From Syntrophaceae bacterium (GTDB lineage: Bacteria > Desulfobacterota > Syntrophia > Syntrophales > UBA2185), in the NCBI GenBank assembly GCA_003508565.1, contig DNUI01000121.1, positions 1-6,219 on the forward strand: 6,219 nucleotides of DNA. The letters run 5' to 3'. The notes under the pieces were generated by a model. The model was not told where the DNA came from. It was given only the letters and a program-made list of their open reading frames with translations, and searched no databases. How positions within the stretch are numbered: the first letter of the stretch is position 1; the number at the start of each line of letters is the position of its first letter. The translations under genes and the position numbers were made by a program. This document shows, piece by piece, positions 1 to 4,881 of this stretch.

Positions 1-196
1 GTATGGTGCGGATTTTTTCCAGCTCTTCATCTGCGATCTGCAATTCGAAATTTTCCTCCATTTCCATGATCAGTTCCACCAGATCGAGCGAATCGGCTCC
101 CAGATCATCGATGAAGGATGCTTCCGGTACACATTCTTCTCGTGTGACATCCAGATGTTCCATGATTATTTCTATGACTCTGTCTTCAAGTTTCAT
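1..196 (-). CDS. acpP: Acyl carrier protein (partial, C-terminus beyond left edge)
   Basis: Acyl carrier protein is the cytosolic carrier that holds growing fatty acyl chains as thioesters on a 4'-phosphopantetheine arm during type II fatty acid synthesis. Sixty-five residues are visible from an ATG at 196 to the window edge; the family is usually about 77-80 aa, so only the last dozen or so are missing. The phosphopantetheine site is clear: the motif GADSLDLVEL places the modified serine at residue 36, as in typical AcpP. The acidic helix II that follows (MEMEENFELQIADEELEKI) is the surface that partner enzymes recognise. A strong ribosome-binding site (GGGAGGGAGT) sits 5 bases before the ATG. 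The gene lies on the same strand as rpmF, 176 bp downstream, and that gap may carry its own promoter. Identification is secure; a specialised ACP paralogue cannot be excluded without the downstream gene. Confidence 0.95.
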   Translation of the reverse strand, partial: MKLEDRVIEIIMEHLDVTREECVPEASFIDDLGADSLDLVELIMEMEENFELQIADEELEKIRTI

Positions 197-213
197 CAAC
201 ACTCCCTCCCGAG

Positions 214-223
214 GTGTATACAC
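214..223. promoter_or_regulatory. Perfect 10-bp palindrome just upstream of acpP
   Basis: GTGTATACAC is a perfect dyad immediately before the acpP ribosome-binding site. A possible minus-strand -10 hexamer (TATCAT, 229-234) would put the transcription start at or beside the palindrome, which is where a repressor operator would be expected. The matching -35 is poor (TTTCAA). The regulatory role is inference only; a chance palindrome of this length is possible. Confidence 0.25.
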
Positions 224-278
224 TGTTTATGATACCGTCATTATGAGAACTTTGAAATTCACCCTGATTGATTACAAT

Positions 279-306
279 GGTCGTTCCCGTCTAGGCGGGA
301 GTCCGG
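279..306. repeat. REP-like palindromic element between rpmF and acpP
   Basis: The core TCCCGTCTAGGCGGGA (285-300) forms a short stem (TCCCG/CGGGA plus a G-T and a C-G pair). It is flanked by GGTCGT on one side and GTCCGG on the other. This resembles the widespread dispersed hairpin of the form GTCATTCCCGC...GCGGGAATCCAG found in many proteobacterial and desulfobacterial genomes. There is no T-run after either arm, so it is unlikely to be an intrinsic terminator by itself. It could stabilise or separate the rpmF and acpP messages. Only one copy is visible, so repeat status rests on resemblance. Confidence 0.55.
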
Positions 307-372
307 TATTGTCAGATTCTTCTATAAGCCGTAACACTGTCGTAGTTGCTCTTTACGGCCAACTTGAAATTT

Positions 373-558
373 TCAGGAGATCTTTTCAACAGGAATTGCC
401 TGCCGCCCCTTATAAGTCCCGCAATTTGGACATACATGATGAGGCAGCTTCGGTTCACTGCACTGTGGACATGCAGAAGCCATAGCAGGCTTGAGAAAAT
501 CATGTGATCTCCTTTTGTTTCTCCTTGTTTTTGAATGTCGTTTTACTGGATTTGGCAT
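373..558 (-). CDS. rpmF: 50S ribosomal protein bL32, zinc-ribbon form
   Basis: bL32 is a small protein of the large ribosomal subunit. The 61-aa product has the family start MPNPVKRHSKTRRNKRRSHD, a basic N-terminal tail that threads into 23S rRNA. A zinc ribbon follows: CPQC at residues 30-33 and CPNC at 43-46, then the conserved GTYKGRQ segment. All four cysteines are present, so this is the C+ (zinc-binding) form. Length is normal. The ATG is preceded by AAGGAA at a suitable distance. It follows the DUF177 gene by 23 bp on the same strand, the standard bacterial pairing, and the two are almost surely co-transcribed. The next gene downstream is acpP rather than the plsX often found there. 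Confidence 0.97.
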   Translation of the reverse strand: MPNPVKRHSKTRRNKRRSHDFLKPAMASACPQCSEPKLPHHVCPNCGTYKGRQAIPVEKIS

Positions 559-581
559 AATATTTTTTCCTTTATAAAAAT

Positions 582-1118
582 TTATTTATTATCTGATACC
601 TTAAAGTTTTTCAGAACAGCCAGCTTTTCATTGATCCTGTCTGCATGACAACCACAACTTGCCATATTGAGATTATTACCACAATACGGACACAAACCTT
701 TGCATGTGTCTGTACAAAGAGCTTTCATGGGTATTTGCAGCATAATTTGCTCAAATATAATCGTATCCAGATCGATCACATCATCATGATAATATCCGTA
801 TTCGAGGTCTTCCGGTGCAAGTTCCTCTTCTTCCGTGTCCCCGTCTTTTGCCGGAGCAAACGTGTATCTGAAGGTACTTTTTACCGGGAGTTGTGTGATT
901 TCCAGACACCGGCAGCAATTCGAAGCCACAATAGTTTCCAGATTTCCGTCAATGAGCACATTCTCACGTATTCTTTTGGCAGTACAGCTCACATCAACAT
1001 TCCGAAGGGAAAAATCATGTTTTTCCCTCTTGGGCAAAAGGTTCCGGAACCAATCGCCATCTCTATGGAAATGAAGGCTCAGCCCCTCTTCCGGGATATT
1101 GTTAAGAATAATTTTCAC
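582..1118 (-). CDS. DUF177 / YceD family protein
   Basis: This 178-aa protein belongs to the DUF177 (YceD) family, encoded just before rpmF in most bacteria and linked in E. coli and plants to accumulation of 23S rRNA; its exact biochemical role is not settled. Visible hallmarks are an N-terminal beta-rich half with CCRCLE at residues 68-72, an acidic linker (about 91-106), and a C-terminal half with VIDLDTIIFEQIMLQIPMK followed by a cysteine cluster: C135, C139, C143, C146, C155 and C157, within LCTDTCKGLCPYCGNNLN. The clustered cysteines suggest a metal site. The start is a GTG at 1118 preceded by AGGGA at a good distance; no upstream ATG suits better. The gene heads the rpmF unit and is transcribed divergently from gltX. 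Family call is firm; molecular function is not. Confidence 0.92.
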   Translation of the reverse strand: MKIILNNIPEEGLSLHFHRDGDWFRNLLPKREKHDFSLRNVDVSCTAKRIRENVLIDGNLETIVASNCCRCLEITQLPVKSTFRYTFAPAKDGDTEEEELAPEDLEYGYYHDDVIDLDTIIFEQIMLQIPMKALCTDTCKGLCPYCGNNLNMASCGCHADRINEKLAVLKNFKVSDNK

Positions 1119-1204
1119 TGTGTGTCCCTAATTATTTGCCTTAGAATATATTTTTAATGAATCCCGGACATGTGACGAGTCATGGTATGTAAGGTGCTGA
1201 GTAG

Positions 1205-1235
1205 ATTATAAAATGGTGTGGTTGTCAAGTATAAT
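1205..1235. promoter_or_regulatory. A+T-rich divergent promoter region between DUF177 and gltX
   Basis: This stretch contains a perfect TATAAT on each strand: minus at 1205-1210 and plus at 1230-1235. There is also a perfect TTGACA on the minus strand (1223-1228), but it lies only 12 bases from the minus TATAAT, too close for a standard sigma70 pair. The plus TATAAT has only a weak -35 (TATAAA, 1207-1212). Location and composition suit a divergent promoter zone; exact pairing of boxes is uncertain. Confidence 0.35.
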
Positions 1236-1255
1236 TTTATCGTCCGAAATCCGGC

Positions 1256-1285
1256 TTGACAAACGGAGGATCGCAGCCATATAAG
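1256..1285 (+). promoter_or_regulatory. Candidate sigma70 promoter for gltX
   Basis: A perfect -35 TTGACA (1256-1261) is separated by 18 bases from TATAAG (1280-1285), a 5/6 match to the -10 consensus. Transcription would begin near 1292, leaving a leader of about 15 bases before the ATG at 1307 and excluding the GGAAGG at 1285-1290 from the message. If this promoter is right, initiation uses a weak SD (ACGGA) or the ATG at 1319. If GGAAGG is used as the SD, transcription must start further upstream. Confidence 0.45.
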
Positions 1286-1306
1286 GAAGGTAATCAAATA
1301 ACGGAC

Positions 1307-2731
1307 ATGGTTAAAAAAATGACGGAAAAAGGTAAAGTAAGAACACGTTTTGCCCCATCTCCTACAGGGTTTCTGCATATTGGAGGTGCGAGGACGGCCC
1401 TTTTTGCCTGGCTTTATGCCCGGCACTACCATGGACAATTTATTCTCAGAATAGAGGATACTGATCAGCAACGCTCGACAGAAGAGTCGACAAACGCGAT
1501 CCTCGATGCCATGACGTGGCTGGGTCTTGACTGGGACGAGGGACCTTTTTTCCAGGCGCAGCGCGTGGATATGCACAGGGAAATGGTAAAGAAACTTATA
1601 GATGAAGGCAAGGCCTATTACTGTGTGTGTACTCCGGAAGAACTGGATGAAAAAAGGAAGCGGGCCCTTGCGGAGGGGAAAAAGCCGAAGTATGACGGTA
1701 CATGCCGGGACAAAAACCTTCCTAAAACCACCAAGGCGGCGGTACGTTTCCGGTGTCCTCACTCGGGTGTAACCAAAGTGAACGATCTGATTAAGGGTAT
1801 CATTACATTTAACAACGAGGAACTCGATGATTTGATCATAGAGAGACGGGACGGCTATCCGACGTACAACTTTGCCGTTGTGGTGGATGATGCGGAGATG
1901 GAGATAACCCATGTGATCAGGGGAGATGATCATGTGAACAACACGCCACGGCAGATCCTTCTTTATGAAGCACTAGGGTTTAAAGTTCCCCAGTTCGGAC
2001 ACGTTTCCATGATCATGGGATCGGATAAAACACGGTTGAGTAAGCGACATGGGGCTACATCAGTAATGGCCTACAAAGATATGGGGTATCTGCCGGAGGC
2101 CATGGTCAATTACCTGGTAAGGCTCGGCTGGTCTTACGGAGACCAGGAAATATTTACTCTAGATGAACTCATAGCGTTTTTTACTCTTGAATCCGTTGGG
2201 AAATCTGCCGCCATATTCAATCCGGAAAAACTTCTCTGGTTGAATCAGTACTACATCAAAGAGTCTTCTTCGCAAAGACTCGTGCAGGAGATGATACCAT
2301 TCTGGCAGCAATCAGGAGTCACTACCGAGGATCAGGATTTTCTCATACATATATGTGATGATGTAAAATCAAGGGCGAAGACCCTTGTGGAGCTTGCTGA
2401 ATCAAGCCTCTTTTACTTCATGGATGAGGTTACCTATGAAAGCGATGCGGCGGATGCGTTCCTGAAAGCGGATATGGCGGACCATCTGTCGACGGTCGCG
2501 GAAAGGATCCTCTCTGTGCAGGATTATACGAAAAAAGGAATAGAGACCTTTCTGCGCTCCCTCGCTGAAGAGAAGGGTTTCAAGCTGAAAGTGATCGCCC
2601 AGCCGCTCCGGGTTGCCCTTACGGGAAAAACTGTGAGCCCCGGCATTGATGAAATTATGGTTACCCTGGGAAAGGAGAGGGTGATACAAAGAATCAATAG
2701 GGCTATTGAGTATATTAATACAAGAACGTGA
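1307..2731 (+). CDS. gltX: Glutamyl-tRNA synthetase
   Basis: This class I aminoacyl-tRNA synthetase attaches glutamate to tRNA-Glu using ATP in the cytosol. With the ATG at 1307 it is 474 aa, normal for the family. The HIGH-type signature is FAPSPTGFLHIGGARTALF (residues 15-33). The KMSKS equivalent is LSKRHG at 244-249, preceded by SMIMGSDKT. Glutamate/ATP pocket segments GYPTYNFAVVVDD (183-195) and RGDDH (205-209) are intact. A zinc-binding-like insertion carries C106, C108 and C133; the fourth ligand, His in E. coli GltX, is Asp135 here. The C-terminal anticodon-binding domain ends with QPLRVALTGKTVSPG and is complete. The start is ambiguous: ATG 1307 or ATG 1319 both precede the core, and a TTG at 1256 coincides with a promoter -35. 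A tRNA-Glu gene follows 65 bp downstream. Whether it also charges tRNA-Gln cannot be judged here. Confidence 0.97.
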   Translation: MVKKMTEKGKVRTRFAPSPTGFLHIGGARTALFAWLYARHYHGQFILRIEDTDQQRSTEESTNAILDAMTWLGLDWDEGPFFQAQRVDMHREMVKKLIDEGKAYYCVCTPEELDEKRKRALAEGKKPKYDGTCRDKNLPKTTKAAVRFRCPHSGVTKVNDLIKGIITFNNEELDDLIIERRDGYPTYNFAVVVDDAEMEITHVIRGDDHVNNTPRQILLYEALGFKVPQFGHVSMIMGSDKTRLSKRHGATSVMAYKDMGYLPEAMVNYLVRLGWSYGDQEIFTLDELIAFFTLESVGKSAAIFNPEKLLWLNQYYIKESSSQRLVQEMIPFWQQSGVTTEDQDFLIHICDDVKSRAKTLVELAESSLFYFMDEVTYESDAADAFLKADMADHLSTVAERILSVQDYTKKGIETFLRSLAEEKGFKLKVIAQPLRVALTGKTVSPGIDEIMVTLGKERVIQRINRAIEYINTRT

Positions 2732-2742
2732 TTTTTTTAATC

Positions 2743-2771
2743 TTGACTTTTCTGTCCTGATTGACTAAAAA
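2743..2771 (+). promoter_or_regulatory. Candidate promoter of tRNA-Glu
   Basis: TTGACT (2743-2748) lies 17 bases before TAAAAA (2766-2771). The predicted start near 2778 is about 20 bases ahead of the mature tRNA, a normal 5' leader for RNase P processing. It suggests the tRNA can be made independently of gltX read-through; no terminator is visible between gltX and the tRNA, so both routes remain possible. Confidence 0.5.
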
Positions 2772-2796
2772 TCACCTTCCATTTTACGCACACCAT

Positions 2797-2871
2797 GGTC
2801 CCATCGTCTAGTGGTTAGGACGCTGGCCTCTCACGCCGGAAACAGGGGTTCAACTCCCCTTGGGACTACCA
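2797..2871 (+). tRNA. tRNA-Glu (anticodon CTC), CCA encoded
   Basis: A complete cloverleaf folds by eye. The acceptor arm is GGTCCCA (2797-2803) with TGGGACT (2861-2867), including a G1-U72 wobble pair, then A73 and genomic CCA (2869-2871). The D arm is GTC...GAC around the loop TAGTGGTTAG. The anticodon stem CTGGC/GCCGG closes the loop CTCTCAC, giving anticodon CTC, which reads GAG. The variable loop is 4 nt. The T arm AGGGG/CCCCT closes TTCAACT, which fits the TTCRANY rule. This isoacceptor is a substrate of the GltX encoded just upstream. A strong terminator follows 9 bp after CCA. Confidence 0.97.
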
Positions 2872-2880
2872 GCAATGTAC

Positions 2881-2915
2881 AGGGGGTGAGTCGATTAAGG
2901 CGACCCCCTTTTTTT
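2881..2915 (+). terminator. Intrinsic terminator after tRNA-Glu
   Basis: AGGGGGT (2881-2887) pairs perfectly with ACCCCCT (2903-2909), and the last T begins a run of seven Ts (2909-2915). Inside the loop TCG/CGA can pair as an alternative extension. A G+C-rich stem followed directly by a U-tract is a classic Rho-independent terminator and ends the tRNA (and any gltX read-through) transcript. Confidence 0.93.
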
Positions 2916-3004
2916 ATGATCGTGAATCCGGCAGCGAGCGAATGGGTAACAGTAGTATCCCTTATGGATCGAAGATTCTCCACAGTTTCGCGCGGATAGC
3001 TTCA

Positions 3005-3014
3005 ATCACGTGAT
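3005..3014. other. 10-bp palindrome in the gene-free stretch 2916-3183
   Basis: ATCACGTGAT is a perfect dyad lying about 170 bp before the next gene. The surrounding 268 bp carries no convincing ORF or RNA. Other marks in it are CTTCCC/GGGAAG (3056-3061 and 3076-3081, 14-nt loop, no T-run) and TATAAA (3113-3118), a possible -10 for the downstream gene without a recognisable -35. An operator role for the palindrome is speculative. Confidence 0.2.
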
Positions 3015-3183
3015 ACAACAAGTACTATGCGATTTCTCTTTCGTTCTTGATGAACCTTCCCTTGCGTGTTCTTGTGGGAAGAGGGAATGATGTGCATGTA
3101 GGGTTGTATTTGTATAAATAAATGTGGTAAAGATGTGCGTCCCACTCAATGAGGACAATAACTACGTAGATCAGGAGAACGAA

Positions 3184-3561
3184 ATGACTTCCACAGAGGA
3201 AACGACAAGGAAAAAAGTCAAATTCAATCAGGCCAATCTTTACCAGGATGAAAATTTTACGGATTTGCAGACCGGCAGCATCCGTAAACTCACTCCGGTG
3301 AAGGCAAACGGGGAAATAGACAAGAGCCGTAAATTAATTTTCTTTGGACAGACACAGTTGATCTCGCAGCATGGACCGCTACCAATCCAATTTCCCATCG
3401 ACGCGAAAAACCTTCAGGGCGCAATGGAAAGGTTTCCTCAGGCCATGGAAGAGTATGTAGAAGATATGGTTGAGGAAGCGAAAAAGATGCAGCGCGACGA
3501 GCAATCCCGAATAATCGTTCCTGGTCCGCTTTCCACGGACAGCAAGATCGTCTTGAAGTAA
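3184..3561 (+). CDS. Conserved hypothetical cytoplasmic protein, 125 aa
   Basis: No function is known to me. The start is set at ATG 3184 because AGGAG (3173-3177) sits 6 bases upstream; an in-frame GTG at 3124 and an ATG at 3133 lack a comparable SD. The product is hydrophilic with no signal peptide or membrane segment. The N-terminal part contains NLYQDENFTDLQTGSIRKL (residues 18-36) and then LTPVKANGEIDKSRKLIFFG, suggesting beta strands. The middle has GQTQLISQHGPLPIQFPIDA (55-74). A charged, probably helical segment follows (77-108, rich in E, M and K), then a tail with IIVPG. The layout resembles a small conserved 'cytoplasmic protein' family I associate from memory with Geobacter and relatives; that needs a search. 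It stands alone between the tRNA terminator and another unknown gene 125 bp downstream. Confidence 0.82.
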   Translation: MTSTEETTRKKVKFNQANLYQDENFTDLQTGSIRKLTPVKANGEIDKSRKLIFFGQTQLISQHGPLPIQFPIDAKNLQGAMERFPQAMEEYVEDMVEEAKKMQRDEQSRIIVPGPLSTDSKIVLK

Positions 3562-3572
3562 CGTCTATATAC

Positions 3573-3641
3573 GGAAATCTGTAACAATCATTTCATGGAT
3601 GTCAATGAAGATTTTCCAGGTACTACGTTCCTTTGAAATGA
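3573..3641 (+). other. Overlapping inverted repeats between two hypothetical genes
   Basis: GGAAATCT (3573-3580) can pair with AGATTTTCC (3609-3617, one bulged T). Separately, TCATTTCA (3588-3595) is a perfect inverted match to TGAAATGA (3634-3641). The two pairings are interleaved, so as RNA stems they would be mutually exclusive (or a pseudoknot). Neither is followed by a T-run, so simple termination is not supported. They could be nothing more than chance in A+T-rich sequence. Confidence 0.25.
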
Positions 3642-3686
3642 CATGATTCACTTCCTATAGGTAATCAACAGGAGACCTGAGAAACT

Positions 3687-4400
3687 ATGGAAACGGAGAA
3701 ACGAAAGCTTCTTATTAACTGGTGTGATGCTCACGGAGATCTGAGGCAGCTTATCGATAATGACGCTATAGATACGGGAATAGAAATCGGTAATGAAAGG
3801 GGCTGGACATATGTAACATTTTTTCCCAAGGGAACCGACATCAAAGACATGTTGTACGACATCGACCATATCGACAAATTGGCGAGGGAAAATGGTTACT
3901 ACCTTCCCCGCGAAATAGTTATACAACACAATAAAGTAGTACTGACGGCATATCCTGAAAAAGCGGCTCCCGGTTCTCCCCTAACCGGCCTCTATTTCAT
4001 GTTGATGTGTTTTACAACCCGCTTCGATGATGCGAAGCGGTACCCCTCTCATGGATTCTACGGAAAGTTCGGAGGAATCTATGAACGGCCGGAAAAAGGG
4101 AGGGTGTTGGCCATCTATTCCAGAAATGATGATGCGTTGCTTGAGATTTACGAATCCCTGGAGAAGATTATTTCCGAGATTCACGTGAAAGGGCTCCGAT
4201 TCAACCTGCGCTTTTCCAACGGTCTTAGCGCCATACCACGGATGCTACACGGATTTGACGATTCCGAATACCGCCGTTCAGGAGCGAGGCACTGCCGAAT
4301 TTTAGATCCCGCTCAGTTCGCGGTTCTACTGGAACAGGCGAAGCAAGACTATGACAGGTATCGGCTCGTTGAAATGGTCGCGCCCGCAAAAAACAAGTAA
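3687..4400 (+). CDS. Hypothetical soluble protein, 237 aa
   Basis: I do not recognise this protein. It begins at ATG 3687; the best SD is AGGAGA at 3670-3675, 11 bases away, which is rather long. The sequence is mixed alpha/beta and soluble, with no signal peptide or membrane span. Visible parts are a charged N-terminus with NWCDAHGDL (11-19), a strand-like WTYVTFFPKGTDIKDML (40-56), a hydrophobic GLYFMLMCFTTRFDD (101-115), and a glycine/aromatic segment HGFYGKFGGIYERPEKGR (122-139). A helix (about 148-165) and SNGLSAIPRMLHGFDDSEYRRSG (177-199) follow. Two cysteines (13, 108) plus C203 show no metal pattern. Codon use and length without stops support a real gene. It follows the 125-aa gene by 125 bp on the same strand and converges on a minus-strand gene 76 bp beyond its stop. 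Confidence 0.8.
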   Translation: METEKRKLLINWCDAHGDLRQLIDNDAIDTGIEIGNERGWTYVTFFPKGTDIKDMLYDIDHIDKLARENGYYLPREIVIQHNKVVLTAYPEKAAPGSPLTGLYFMLMCFTTRFDDAKRYPSHGFYGKFGGIYERPEKGRVLAIYSRNDDALLEIYESLEKIISEIHVKGLRFNLRFSNGLSAIPRMLHGFDDSEYRRSGARHCRILDPAQFAVLLEQAKQDYDRYRLVEMVAPAKNK

Positions 4401-4476
4401 GTTTCCTGGTCGTATACGAATAGCGCTGATGTGGAGGCTGGATGTTGCGGTGCATCTATTGTGTGAGAAATATTCG

Positions 4477-4821
4477 TTATGAACGTTTCTTTAAAGGTGA
4501 GAGGTTATTGGTACCATACCTGATATAGTGATAGTAATCTCTCAGCCACAAGTCGATGATCTCTTTGAGTTCATGTAAAGTTTTTCTATATTCCCCTGTT
4601 TCATCTTCTTCTATTGTTTTATTTACTATGGCGGAGACATCCAGGATAAATTCCTTTGATCTATCTCGATATAAGTAATTTCTTATTTCCGATAGTTCAA
4701 ATTCTATTTCGGTTAATCTCTCCTTTATCTGCTGAAATCGCTCCCCTAATTCATTGTACTCATTATTCAAGATTGAAAATCTCTTGATCAATTCAATTGC
4801 TTTGTCGATATCCTGTGACAT
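4477..4821 (-). CDS. Small A+T-rich coiled-coil hypothetical protein, 114 aa
   Basis: Function unknown. A strong SD (AAGGAAGGG) precedes the ATG at 4821, which supports translation. Residues 4-50 are nearly all helix-forming with regular hydrophobic spacing (I, L, F, I, L) and many charged residues, as in a coiled coil; a second charged helix spans about 71-95 and ends in an aromatic patch WLRDYYHYIRY (92-102). The tail LSPLKKRS is basic. There is no signal peptide or membrane span. By eye the gene is only about one-third G+C, clearly lower than its neighbours, which hints at separate origin or relaxed selection. It starts 60 bp after the stop of the membrane spermidine-synthase-like gene on the same strand and may be co-transcribed with it. 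A structural adaptor or antitoxin-like role could be imagined, but nothing in the sequence shows it. Confidence 0.75.
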   Translation of the reverse strand: MSQDIDKAIELIKRFSILNNEYNELGERFQQIKERLTEIEFELSEIRNYLYRDRSKEFILDVSAIVNKTIEEDETGEYRKTLHELKEIIDLWLRDYYHYIRYGTNNLSPLKKRS

Positions 4822-4862
4822 TTTACCCTTCCTTTTACTTTGTTATATCTTTTTGAAAATAT

Positions 4863-4878
4863 CACCATGCGTGTGGTG
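4863..4878 (-). terminator. Weak hairpin between the two minus-strand genes
   Basis: Read on the minus strand, CACCA and TGGTG form a 5-bp stem with a 6-nt loop beginning 3 bases after the stop codon of the membrane gene, followed by ATATTTTC. The stem is short and the T-run broken, so it would be an inefficient terminator or a message-end stabiliser at best. Confidence 0.25.
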
Positions 4879-4881
4879 TCC

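Noticed and set aside
3..485. 160-aa open frame on the plus strand across acpP and the rpmF end
   Set aside because: It is antisense to two clear genes, is serine-rich low-complexity sequence, and has no SD or family features.
645..1157. 170-aa plus-strand frame opposite the DUF177 gene
   Set aside because: Antisense shadow of a well-supported family member.
1154..1933. 259-aa minus-strand frame opposite gltX
   Set aside because: It overlaps the conserved gltX catalytic region and the intergenic promoters, and shows no recognisable protein features.
2811..2999. 62-aa plus-strand frame starting inside the tRNA
   Set aside because: It runs through the tRNA-Glu and its terminator, which fully explain the sequence.
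3124..3183. N-terminal extension of the 125-aa protein from GTG 3124
   Set aside because: The ATG at 3184 has an AGGAG at ideal spacing; the extension has none and overlaps a possible promoter.
4401..4476. Bidirectional terminator between convergent genes
   Set aside because: Only short palindromes (CGTATACG at 4411-4418) and a 4-bp CGTT/AACG stem are present, with no G+C-rich stem plus T-run.
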